Origin: Arthrobacter_N sp051262515
Lineage (GTDB): Bacteria; Actinomycetota; Actinomycetes; Actinomycetales; Micrococcaceae
Assembly (NCBI RefSeq): GCF_051262515.1
Contig: NZ_JBIMER010000001.1
Location: 1 to 64,000 of the forward strand
DNA: 64,000 nucleotides
Reading direction: 5' to 3'
Position numbers and translations under genes: made by a program. The notes under the pieces are model-generated. The model saw nothing but the letters and a program-made list of their open reading frames with translations. It did no database searches and was not told the DNA's origin. Shown in pieces: positions 48,593 through 56,468 of this stretch; positions within the stretch are counted from its first letter, which is position 1; each line of letters starts with the position of its first letter.

Positions 48593-50169
48593 GCGGCAAG
48601 CGCCCGCCCGCCCCACCCCCGACCATCGCCGGCTACGAATACGTCAGCCTGCTGGGCACCGGCGGATTCTCCGACGTGTACCTGTACCAGCAGGACCGGC
48701 CCCGCCGGAAGGTGGCGGTGAAGGTCCTGCTGTCCGACCTCAAGACCGAGGGCGCGCGGCGCCGTTTCGAGTCCGAGGCCAACCTCATGGCCCAGCTCTC
48801 CTCCCACCCCTATATCGTCACGATCTTCGAGGCGAACGTCACGGGCGAGGGGCACTCGTACCTGGCCATGGAGTACTGCTCGCGGCCCAGCCTCGACGTG
48901 CGCTACCGCCGGGCGCGACTCGGCGTGGACGAGGTGCTCTCCATCGGCATCCAGGTCGCCTCCGCCGTCGAAACGGCCCACCGCGCGGGGATCGTTCACC
49001 GGGACATCAAGCCCGCCAACATCCTGGTCACGGACTACAACCGGCCCGCGCTGACCGACTTCGGCATCTCCGGCACCACGGACACGCTGGACGACGAGGC
49101 GGGGCTCTCGATTCCCTGGTCGCCGCCCGAGGCCTTCGACGGTGGCGCGCCGGAGGGCGTGCGCATGGACGTCTGGTCCCTCGGCGCCACGATCTACACG
49201 CTGCTGGCGGGCCGCTCGCCCTTCGTTCGGACCGGTGCGGACAACTCCCAGCGCGAGCTCATCTCCCGCATCGCGAATTCCCCGCTCCAGCCGCTGAACC
49301 GCGCCGACGTGCCGTCCGCGCTGGAGCAGACCCTCGCGACCGCGATGTCCAAGGATCCCGCGGGGCGGTTCGCCTCGGCGCACCAACTCGCGCTGTCGCT
49401 GCAGCGAGTGCAGGCCGAACTCGGCCTGTCGGTGACGCCGTTCGAGGTGCTCGACGACGCCGGCTTCGCCGAGGAGCGGGGATCGGACGACGACGGGGAC
49501 GCGACCCGACTGCGCCAAGTCGTTTCGATCGATCCGCGGGGCAACACCGGATCCGCGACCGGCGAGGGCGGTCCCCCGCAGTCCGACGCGGACGCGTGGG
49601 ACCACACCCTCATGCGAACGCCGGCGGTGGACGAGGGGTCCACCACCGAGCGCGCGGCCACCGGGCGTGCCGCAACGCAACCGGGATGGGTGCCCGCCGT
49701 GCCCACCGACGTCGGGCGGCCGCGGGAGCCCGTGTCCGGGCAACGGTTCCCCACCGGGCTCGTGGCGGGCATCGCCTCCGTCGCCGCCGTCGTCATGGCG
49801 GGCGCGCTGGTGGCGAACACCGTGTTGGATGGCGCCGAATCCGACGCCGGTTCCGGCGGCCCGCAGCCCACCCGTGGTCCATCGGACCCGCTCGCCGGGA
49901 CGGAGGGCACGGTCGCGCCCGCGACCGGGTTCGAGACGGCCGTGGCCGGGGAAACGGTGAGGTTCACGTGGGAGAACGCGGACCCCCACGACGGCGATGT
50001 GTACTTCTGGGCTCCGGTGACGGCGACGGACCAGGGCGAGAACCGGAAGACCGAGGCGACCGGCGTCGAGACCCCCCGCGTCGAGGGCCAGCCGACGTGC
50101 ATTCAGGTGACGGTCGTGCGCTCCACGGGGCGGGCCTCCGAGCCGGCCCGGCATTGCGCCGCCGGGTAG
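48589..50169 (+). CDS. Transmembrane serine/threonine protein kinase
   Basis: This 526-residue Hanks-type kinase has a Gly loop LGTGGFSDVY, Lys45 in VAVKVL, catalytic Asp139 in HRDIKPAN, Asp157 in TDFG and a PPEAF substrate loop. All catalytic residues are intact. A juxtamembrane region of about 120 residues holds Thr306 (DATRLRQV) and Thr340 (DHTLMRTP), which resemble a motif in the FHA proteins. One membrane helix (about 390-412) leads to an external domain of about 114 residues with two Cys near its end. It has no PASTA repeats, unlike PknB, so it senses something else. GTGA overlap with the preceding FHA gene. Confidence 0.95.
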   Translation: MSGKRPPAPPPTIAGYEYVSLLGTGGFSDVYLYQQDRPRRKVAVKVLLSDLKTEGARRRFESEANLMAQLSSHPYIVTIFEANVTGEGHSYLAMEYCSRPSLDVRYRRARLGVDEVLSIGIQVASAVETAHRAGIVHRDIKPANILVTDYNRPALTDFGISGTTDTLDDEAGLSIPWSPPEAFDGGAPEGVRMDVWSLGATIYTLLAGRSPFVRTGADNSQRELISRIANSPLQPLNRADVPSALEQTLATAMSKDPAGRFASAHQLALSLQRVQAELGLSVTPFEVLDDAGFAEERGSDDDGDATRLRQVVSIDPRGNTGSATGEGGPPQSDADAWDHTLMRTPAVDEGSTTERAATGRAATQPGWVPAVPTDVGRPREPVSGQRFPTGLVAGIASVAAVVMAGALVANTVLDGAESDAGSGGPQPTRGPSDPLAGTEGTVAPATGFETAVAGETVRFTWENADPHDGDVYFWAPVTATDQGENRKTEATGVETPRVEGQPTCIQVTVVRSTGRASEPARHCAAG

Positions 50170-50232
50170 GGGCCGGGACCTTTGTTCAATTCGGTAGATA
50201 ATCTGGGCGGCAAAGAAGACGGAGGGACGGAT

Positions 50233-50937
50233 GTGGTGGCCGGGATAAACATCGATTTCTGCGGGGAGTGGTTCCCCGTCGCCGAGGAGCAGGTCTTCGC
50301 CATCGGCCGCGAGGGCGATCTCGAGGTCGACGACAATCCCTACCTCCACCGGCGGTTCCTGACCCTGGCCCGGTACGACGGCATGTGGTGGCTCTCCAAC
50401 GTCGGCAGCCGGCTGTCGGCCACCGTCACCGACGCGACCGGTGGCCTGCAGGCCTGGGTCGCCCCCGGTGCCCGCCTGCCGCTGGTCTTCGCCCACACGA
50501 ACGTGGTCTTCACCGCCGGCCCCACCACCTACGAGTTCGCCGTGCATCTGACGGCCCCGGCGTTCCGGCAGGAATGGACCGCGGACAGCGGCGAGGGCCA
50601 AACCACCATCGGCCCGGTGCTGCTGACGGAGTCCCAGCGGGCACTCGTCGTCGCACTCGCCGAACCGATGCTGCGGCGCGACGGAACGGGCCTGAGCTCG
50701 ATCCCCTCGTCGGCGAAGGCGTCCCAACGGCTGGGGTGGCAGCTCACCAAGTTCAACCGCAAACTGGACAACGTCTGCGACAAGCTGGACCGCGCCGGCG
50801 TCGCGGGACTGCGCGGCGGCCCGGGAAAGCTGGCGACCAACCGCAGGGCGCGGCTGGTCGAGCATGCGGTGACATCGCACTTGGTGACTCCGGCGGATCT
50901 CCGGTTGCTGGAGTCCGCCCCGCCCGCCGACGAATAA
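50233..50937 (+). CDS. Degenerate FHA domain fused to a winged-helix-like domain
   Basis: The 234 residues hold an FHA-like N-terminal half (FAIGREGDLEV, PYLHRRFLTL, WWLSNVGSR). A C-terminal half of about 75 residues (LLTESQRALVVALAEPML to KLDRAGV) looks like a helix-turn-helix or winged helix. The FHA Arg and His are kept, but the Ser is replaced (YLHRR) and the TNG turn is lost, so phosphothreonine binding is doubtful. It could be the cluster's transcription factor, which is inference. GTG 50233 is chosen because GGAGGG lies 6 bases upstream. A TTG at 50182 would lengthen it. It starts 63 bases after the kinase. TAGATAAT near 50194 may be a separate promoter element. Confidence 0.75.
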   Translation: MVAGINIDFCGEWFPVAEEQVFAIGREGDLEVDDNPYLHRRFLTLARYDGMWWLSNVGSRLSATVTDATGGLQAWVAPGARLPLVFAHTNVVFTAGPTTYEFAVHLTAPAFRQEWTADSGEGQTTIGPVLLTESQRALVVALAEPMLRRDGTGLSSIPSSAKASQRLGWQLTKFNRKLDNVCDKLDRAGVAGLRGGPGKLATNRRARLVEHAVTSHLVTPADLRLLESAPPADE

Positions 50938-50964
50938 CCGGGCGCAGTACCTTCCGCCGTGGGG

Positions 50965-50976
50965 CAAGATAGGACT
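50965..50976 (+). promoter_or_regulatory. Possible -10 for leaderless ligA
   Basis: CAAGAT (50965-50970) lies exactly 6 bases before the GTG start, with no usable ribosome site between. It matches the xAnnnT pattern less well than the other cases in this window. Confidence 0.35.
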
Positions 50977-53259
50977 GTGAACGACAAGCCCGAGACCAGC
51001 ACCCCCAGCGACACCCCGCCCGAGGCCGTCCCGTCCGACGCCGTCCGCGACGAGTACCAACGGCTGGCCGACGACGTCCGCCGCTACCGCTTCGCCTACT
51101 ACAGCCAGGACGAGCCGCTGGTCTCGGACGCCGAGTTCGACGCCCTCTTCCGGCGCCTCGGGGAAATCGAACAGCTGCATCCCGAGATCGTGGCCAACGA
51201 CTCGCCGACGCAGGCGGTCGGCGGCGAGGTGTCCGCGGCCTTCGCGCCGGTGGACCACCTGAGCAGGATGTACTCGCTGGAGGACCTGTTCTCCATCGAC
51301 GAGCTCCGGGCCTGGCTGGAACGGGCCGCCGCCAACGCCACGACGCGGGCGTCCGCGGAGGAGCTGCGCTGGCTCTGTGAGGTGAAGATCGACGGACTCG
51401 CCGTGAACCTGCTCTACCGGGACGGGAAACTGGTGCGGGCAGCCACACGGGGCGACGGCACCACGGGCGAGGACGTCACGCACAACGTGCTCACCATCAA
51501 GACCATTCCCACCGAGCTCGCGGGATCCGGCTGGCCGGCGGAGGTGGAGATCAGGGGCGAGATCTTCTTCCCCTCGGCAGCCTTCCGCGCCTTCAACGAA
51601 TCGCTGCTGGAGGCGGGCAAGGCCCAGCTCGCGAACCCGCGCAACGCGGCGGCGGGCTCCCTGCGCCAGAAGAACGCCGCGGAAACCGCAAAACGGCCGC
51701 TGGACATGTTCGTCCACGGCATCGGCGTGCGCGAGGGCCTGGCGTCGGAGTCGCAATCGGAGACCTACGCGCTGCTGGAGACGTGGGGCCTGCCGGTGAG
51801 TCCCTACGCGCGCGTCGTAAAAACACCCGAGGACGTCCTGTCCTACATCGGCGAATTCGAGGACCGCCGACATTCGCTCGTGCATGAGATCGACGGCATC
51901 GTCATCAAGGCGGACTCCTTCGCCATCCAGCGGGCCCTCGGCTACACGTCGCGGGTGCCGCGTTGGTCGGCCGCCTACAAGTACGCGCCGGAGGAGGTCC
52001 ACACGTGGCTCCTCGACATCCGGGTGAACGTGGGACGGACCGGACGCGTCACCCCCTACGCCGTGATGGAACCGGTCAAGGTGGCCGGTTCCACCGTCGA
52101 GATGGCCACCCTGCACAACCAGGACGTCGTCAAGGCGAAGGGCGTCCTCATCGGGGACGTCGTCGTCCTGCGCAAGGCCGGGGACGTCATTCCGGAGATC
52201 GTCGGGCCGGTCCTGCCGCTGCGCGAGGGCCGCGAGGACGAGTTGCGCGAGTTCGTGATGCCCACCGAGTGCCCCTCGTGCGGGAGCACGCTGGCCCCGG
52301 CGAAGGAGGGGGACATCGACATCCGGTGCCTCAACGCGAGATCCTGTCCGTCGCAGCTCAAGGAACGCGTGGCGCACCTGGCGGGCCGGGGGGCCTTCGA
52401 CATCGAAGCGCTGGGCTACGAGGCGGCCCATGCTCTCACGGCGCCGGCGGAGCCCGTCCCGGGGCCCCTGGCCACCGAGGCGGATCTCTTCGACCTGTCG
52501 CCGGAGCAGCTGGCGGGAGTGCGCATCGAACGCGAAAAGCGGTCCAAGGGAGTCGGCACGGGGCAGTTCGAACTGGTCCCGTACTTCTGGACCAAGGGCA
52601 CCGCCAAGGTGCCGTCCAAGCCGAGCGCCAACACGAACAAGCTGTTCAACGAACTCGAGAAGGCCAAGTCGCAGCCGCTCTGGCGGGTCATCGTTGCCCT
52701 GTCCATCCGCCACGTGGGACCCACCGCGTCCCGGGCGCTCGCCACCAGGTTCGGCACCATGGATGCCATTCGGGCCGCTGCCGCGGAGGAGGACGGCCGG
52801 GCCAAACTGGCCGACGTCGACGGCGTGGGGCCGATTATCGCCGACGCCCTCATCGAGTGGCTGGACGTCGACTGGCACCTGGAAATCCTGGACAGGTGGG
52901 CGGCTGCCGGGGTGCGGATGGCGGACGAGGTCGACGCCGACACCCCGCGCACGCTCGAGGGCCTCACCGTCGTCGTCACGGGATCGCTCGAGGGCTTCAG
53001 CCGCGACGAGGCCAAGGAAGCCATCATCGTCCGCGGCGGCAAGGCCTCCGGTTCCGTTTCCAAGAAGACCTCCTACGTGGTGGCCGGGGACTCCGCGGGC
53101 ACCAAGCTGGACAAGGCCGTGGCGCTCGGAGTCCCGGTCCTGGACGAGGATGGCTTCCGCGACCTGCTCGCCAACGGGCCGCAAACGGCGCCGGATCCAG
53201 CTGCCCCGCCCGCCGCCGAAAACACACCCGAAAACGCACCCGAGGAAGGGCCCGAATGA
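50977..53259 (+). CDS. ligA: NAD-dependent DNA ligase
   Basis: This 760-residue ligase seals nicks in replication and repair using NAD+. It shows an Ia domain (VSDAEFDALFRRL), the adenylated Lys137 in CEVKIDG, and the OB fold (GRTGRVTPYAVMEPV). The four-Cys zinc finger (CPSCGS ... RCLNARSCPSQ) is followed by helix-hairpin-helix repeats (ALSIRHVGPTASRAL, VDGVGPIIADALI) and a C-terminal BRCT domain (about 648-725). The insert near residues 490-545 (TKGTAKVPSKPSANTNK) is longer than in E. coli but common in actinobacteria. GTG 50977 is preferred, and an in-frame GTG at 50959 cannot be excluded. The stop overlaps the next start (ATGA). Confidence 0.96.
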   Translation: MNDKPETSTPSDTPPEAVPSDAVRDEYQRLADDVRRYRFAYYSQDEPLVSDAEFDALFRRLGEIEQLHPEIVANDSPTQAVGGEVSAAFAPVDHLSRMYSLEDLFSIDELRAWLERAAANATTRASAEELRWLCEVKIDGLAVNLLYRDGKLVRAATRGDGTTGEDVTHNVLTIKTIPTELAGSGWPAEVEIRGEIFFPSAAFRAFNESLLEAGKAQLANPRNAAAGSLRQKNAAETAKRPLDMFVHGIGVREGLASESQSETYALLETWGLPVSPYARVVKTPEDVLSYIGEFEDRRHSLVHEIDGIVIKADSFAIQRALGYTSRVPRWSAAYKYAPEEVHTWLLDIRVNVGRTGRVTPYAVMEPVKVAGSTVEMATLHNQDVVKAKGVLIGDVVVLRKAGDVIPEIVGPVLPLREGREDELREFVMPTECPSCGSTLAPAKEGDIDIRCLNARSCPSQLKERVAHLAGRGAFDIEALGYEAAHALTAPAEPVPGPLATEADLFDLSPEQLAGVRIEREKRSKGVGTGQFELVPYFWTKGTAKVPSKPSANTNKLFNELEKAKSQPLWRVIVALSIRHVGPTASRALATRFGTMDAIRAAAAEEDGRAKLADVDGVGPIIADALIEWLDVDWHLEILDRWAAAGVRMADEVDADTPRTLEGLTVVVTGSLEGFSRDEAKEAIIVRGGKASGSVSKKTSYVVAGDSAGTKLDKAVALGVPVLDEDGFRDLLANGPQTAPDPAAPPAAENTPENAPEEGPE

Positions 53260-54080
53260 ACCTGCCCACCCCCACCGATCTGCTCGACGTCGCGCGCCGG
53301 GCGGCGGCCGCCGGCGCCGCCGTCCTCGCCGAACGCCCCACGGCGCGGGTCGAGACCGACACCAAGAGCGCGGCAGGGGACTGGGTCACTGACTTCGACC
53401 GCCGCGCCGAGCAGGCCGTGCGGGACGTCATCGTCGCGGAACGTCCACACGACGAGATCACCGGCGAGGAATACGGCACCACCACCCCCGCGGAACCCAG
53501 CGGATACAGCTGGTCGATCGACCCGCTGGACGGCACCACGAACTTCGTCCGCGGGATCCTCTACTACGCGACGTCCGTCGCCGTTTCCGGGCCCGACGCC
53601 GGAGCGCCGGGGGGGCGCGACTGGCTCGCCGGCGTCGTCTACGCCCCGGCGCTGGCGCGCGTCTACTGGGCCTCGCGCGGGCAGGGAGCCTGGCTCTCCT
53701 CCACGGGGGCCGGCGGCGCGGCCGGCGAACCGCAACGACTGGCCGGACCCGTGCCGGACGCCGAAGGCGCCCTGATCGCCACCGGCTTCGGGTACGACGC
53801 CGGGCGGCGAAGCCGGCAGGTGTCCGCCCTCAACGACCTGCTGCCCGGCTTCGCGAACGTCCGCCGGCTCGGGTCCGCGGCGCTGGACCTGTGCCTCGTG
53901 GCCGACGGAACGCTGGACGCCTACGCGGAATACGGCACGCAGGTACACGACTGGGCAGCAGCCGCGCTCATCGCGGAGGAGGCCGGCGTTCCGGTCCTGC
54001 GTCCGACGACGGAGCCGGGCTGGTCGGCCGCCGGCTACTTCGACTTCGGCCGACTCGTCGACCTGGAGACCCCCGCGTGA
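53256..54080 (+). CDS. Inositol monophosphatase family protein
   Basis: This 274-residue Mg2+-dependent phosphatase has the family motifs ITGEEYG, the metal site WSIDPLDGTTNF and the C-terminal VHDWAAAALIAEEAG. Candidate substrates are inositol-1-phosphate, histidinol phosphate or fructose-1,6-bisphosphate. The sequence does not decide between them. ATGA overlap with ligA and GTGA overlap with the GNAT gene show one transcription unit. Confidence 0.9.
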   Translation: MNLPTPTDLLDVARRAAAAGAAVLAERPTARVETDTKSAAGDWVTDFDRRAEQAVRDVIVAERPHDEITGEEYGTTTPAEPSGYSWSIDPLDGTTNFVRGILYYATSVAVSGPDAGAPGGRDWLAGVVYAPALARVYWASRGQGAWLSSTGAGGAAGEPQRLAGPVPDAEGALIATGFGYDAGRRSRQVSALNDLLPGFANVRRLGSAALDLCLVADGTLDAYAEYGTQVHDWAAAALIAEEAGVPVLRPTTEPGWSAAGYFDFGRLVDLETPA

Positions 54081-54577
54081 GCGTGACCGTCCGCCAGGCG
54101 ATTCCCGACGACTACCCCGACATCGCGCGCATCACCGTGGCCGCGTACCTCGCCTCGGGCCACTTCGACGCGGAATCGCCGTATCTGCGCTTCATCGCGG
54201 ACGTCGCCGAGCGGCACCAACACGCCGACGTCTGGGTGGCGGAGGTCGCCGGGGCCGTCGTCGGATCCGTGACCCTGGTGCGCAGGGGCAGCCGCTACGC
54301 CGACATCGCCCTGGACGGCGAACTCGAGTTCCGCATGCTCGCCGTCGATCCCGGGGTCCAGCGCACGGGCGCCGGCCGGGCCCTGGTCCGCGCCATCGTC
54401 GCCCACGCGCGCGCACTCGAGGGTGTCCACGCCGTGAGCCTGACCACCGGCGAGGTCTGGGGCGTTCCCCGCCGGCTGTACGCCTCGGAGGGTTTCACGC
54501 ACACCCGGAAGCGGGACTGGCTGGTGCCGGGGACGGACATCCGTCTGGTCGTCTACGTCCTGGATCTCGACGACTAG
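54077..54577 (+). CDS. GNAT family N-acetyltransferase
   Basis: This 166-residue protein has the GNAT fold. Its acetyl-CoA site is visible as MLAVDPGVQRTGAGRALVRAIVAHAR, followed by LYASEGFTHTRKRDW near the end. The substrate is unknown. Start at GTG 54077 overlaps the preceding stop. A promoter-like TAGACT (54575-54580) coincides with its stop codon and may serve gatC. Confidence 0.88.
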   Translation: MSVTVRQAIPDDYPDIARITVAAYLASGHFDAESPYLRFIADVAERHQHADVWVAEVAGAVVGSVTLVRRGSRYADIALDGELEFRMLAVDPGVQRTGAGRALVRAIVAHARALEGVHAVSLTTGEVWGVPRRLYASEGFTHTRKRDWLVPGTDIRLVVYVLDLDD

Positions 54578-54580
54578 ACT
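54575..54580 (+). promoter_or_regulatory. Possible -10 of the gatCAB operon
   Basis: TAGACT overlaps the TAG stop of the acetyltransferase gene and lies 39 bases before the gatC ATG. No convincing -35 is seen. Confidence 0.4.
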
Positions 54581-54618
54581 GGGTGGGAAACAATCGCCAC
54601 CCTAGACACGGGAGATAC

Positions 54619-54915
54619 ATGTCTGCCATCAGCCGTGAGGACGTCGTTCACCTGTCCCGGCTCGCCCACATCGAAATGACCGACGCGGAGCTGGACAAGA
54701 TGTCCGGAGATCTCGCAGTCATCGTCGATGCGATCGCCAGCGTCAGCGAGGCAGCCGGGGACGACGTGCCCGCCACGAGCCACCCGATTCCGCTGGTCAA
54801 CGTGATGCGCGAGGACGTCGTCGGGCCCACGCTCACGAACGAACAGGCCCTGCTGAACGCCCCGGACTCCGCGGACTCGCGCTTCAAGGTCCCGGCCATC
54901 CTGGATGGGGAGTAA
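54619..54915 (+). CDS. gatC: Asp-tRNA(Asn)/Glu-tRNA(Gln) amidotransferase subunit C
   Basis: This 98-residue subunit wraps around GatA and stabilises the amidotransferase that converts Glu-tRNA(Gln) (and often Asp-tRNA(Asn)) to the correctly charged form. It shows ISREDVVHLSRLAHIEMTDAEL and the late SRFKVPAIL. The ATG at 54619 has GGAGA about 5 bases upstream. gatA starts 4 bases after the stop. Confidence 0.95.
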   Translation: MSAISREDVVHLSRLAHIEMTDAELDKMSGDLAVIVDAIASVSEAAGDDVPATSHPIPLVNVMREDVVGPTLTNEQALLNAPDSADSRFKVPAILDGE

Positions 54916-54919
54916 AGAC

Positions 54920-56467
54920 ATGGACAACATCATCAAGCTCTCCGCCGTCGAACTGGCCGACAGGCTCCGCGCCGGCGAAGTGACCTCCGTGCAGGCCGTC
55001 CAGGCACACCTGGACCGCATCGCCGAGGTCGACGGCGGGGACCGCGGCGTCAACGCCTTCCTGCACCTGAACGCCGAGGAGGCCCTCGCCGTCGCCGCCG
55101 AGGTCGACGCCATCCGCGCGGCCGGCGGTGCCGACGCCGAGGCGCTCCACCCGCTGGCCGGCGTGCCGATCGCCGTGAAGGACCTCATCGTGACGGTCGG
55201 CCAACCGACCACCGCGGGATCGAAGATGCTCGAGGGCTGGATGAGCCCCTACGACGCCACCGTCATCACCAAGGTGCGCGCCGCGAAGCTGCCGATCCTG
55301 GGCAAGACCAACCTGGACGAGTTCGCGATGGGTTCCTCCACCGAGCACTCCGCCTACGGCCCCACGCGCAACCCGTGGGACCTGGACCGCATCCCCGGCG
55401 GATCCGGTGGCGGCTCCGCCGCGGCCGTCGCCGCGTTCGAGGCGCCCTTGGCCCTCGGCACCGACACCGGCGGGTCAATCCGCCAGCCCGGAGCCGTCAC
55501 CGGAACCGTCGGCGTCAAGCCGACCTACGGCGGCGTGTCCCGGTACGGGGCCATAGCCATGGCGTCCTCGCTGGACCAAATCGGCCCCGTCACCCGGACC
55601 GTCCTGGACTCCGCCTACCTCCACGAGCTCATCGGCGGCCACGACCCGGCGGACTCCACGTCCCTGGACGAGCCCGTCCCCGCGCTGGTCGAGGCCGCGC
55701 GGCAGGGGCTCACGGGCGACCTCGCCGGCGTGCGCGTCGGCGTCGTCATGGAACTGCAGGGCGAGGGCTACGAGCCCGGAGTCCAGCAGCGCTTCGACGA
55801 GTCGCTCGACCTGCTGCGCGGCGCGGGCGCCGAGATCGTCGAGGTCTCCTGCCCGAACCTGAAATACGCGCTCGGCGCCTACTACCTGATCATGCCCTCG
55901 GAGGTCTCCTCCAACCTGGCGAAGTTCGACGGCGTGCGCTTCGGCAAGCGGGTCCTTCCCGCCGACGGACCCATGACGATCGAGCGCGTGATGGGCGCGA
56001 CGCGCGCCGCCGGCTTCGGCGACGAGGTCAAGCGCCGCATCATCCTGGGCACCTACGCGCTGTCCGCCGGATACTACGACGCGTACTACGGGTCGGCGCA
56101 GAAGGTGCGCACGCTCATCCAGCGCGACTTCGCCGCCGCGTTCGAGGCCGCCGACGTGCTGGTGTCCCCTACGTCGCCCACCGTCGCGTTCAAGCTCGGC
56201 TCCCAGCTGGAGGACCCGCTGGCGATGTACCTCAACGACGTCGCCACGATCCCCGCGAACATGGCGGGCATCCCCGGGATCTCCGTCCCGGGCGGCCTGT
56301 CCGAGGGCCTGCCCGTGGGCATCCAGTTCCTGGCTCCCGCCCGCGAGGACGCCCGCCTGTACCGCGCCGGCGCCGCGCTGGAGAAGCTCCTCGAGGACTC
56401 GTGGGGCGGGCCGCTCATCAACCAGGTCCCCGACCTGGCCGCCGCAACCCTGGGAGGTGCCGCCTAG
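54920..56467 (+). CDS. gatA: Asp-tRNA(Asn)/Glu-tRNA(Gln) amidotransferase subunit A
   Basis: This 515-residue amidase generates ammonia from glutamine. The Ser-cisSer-Lys triad is intact: Lys87 (AVKDLI), Ser162 (GGSGGGSAAAV) and nucleophile Ser186 (DTGGSIRQPG). The usual second Ser of the GGSSGGS loop is Gly here, but that residue is not one of the triad. ATG 54920 has GGGGAG 7 bases upstream. A start at 54905 would overlap gatC and is less likely. gatB starts directly after the stop. Confidence 0.97.
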   Translation: MDNIIKLSAVELADRLRAGEVTSVQAVQAHLDRIAEVDGGDRGVNAFLHLNAEEALAVAAEVDAIRAAGGADAEALHPLAGVPIAVKDLIVTVGQPTTAGSKMLEGWMSPYDATVITKVRAAKLPILGKTNLDEFAMGSSTEHSAYGPTRNPWDLDRIPGGSGGGSAAAVAAFEAPLALGTDTGGSIRQPGAVTGTVGVKPTYGGVSRYGAIAMASSLDQIGPVTRTVLDSAYLHELIGGHDPADSTSLDEPVPALVEAARQGLTGDLAGVRVGVVMELQGEGYEPGVQQRFDESLDLLRGAGAEIVEVSCPNLKYALGAYYLIMPSEVSSNLAKFDGVRFGKRVLPADGPMTIERVMGATRAAGFGDEVKRRIILGTYALSAGYYDAYYGSAQKVRTLIQRDFAAAFEAADVLVSPTSPTVAFKLGSQLEDPLAMYLNDVATIPANMAGIPGISVPGGLSEGLPVGIQFLAPAREDARLYRAGAALEKLLEDSWGGPLINQVPDLAAATLGGAA

Positions 56468-56468
56468 C

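Noticed and set aside
47167..53184. A 2005-codon open frame antisense to the FHA, kinase and ligA genes
   Set aside because: It is the shadow of high-GC codon use. The opposite strand has complete, motif-bearing genes with ribosome sites and overlaps, and the antisense translation shows no recognisable domain.
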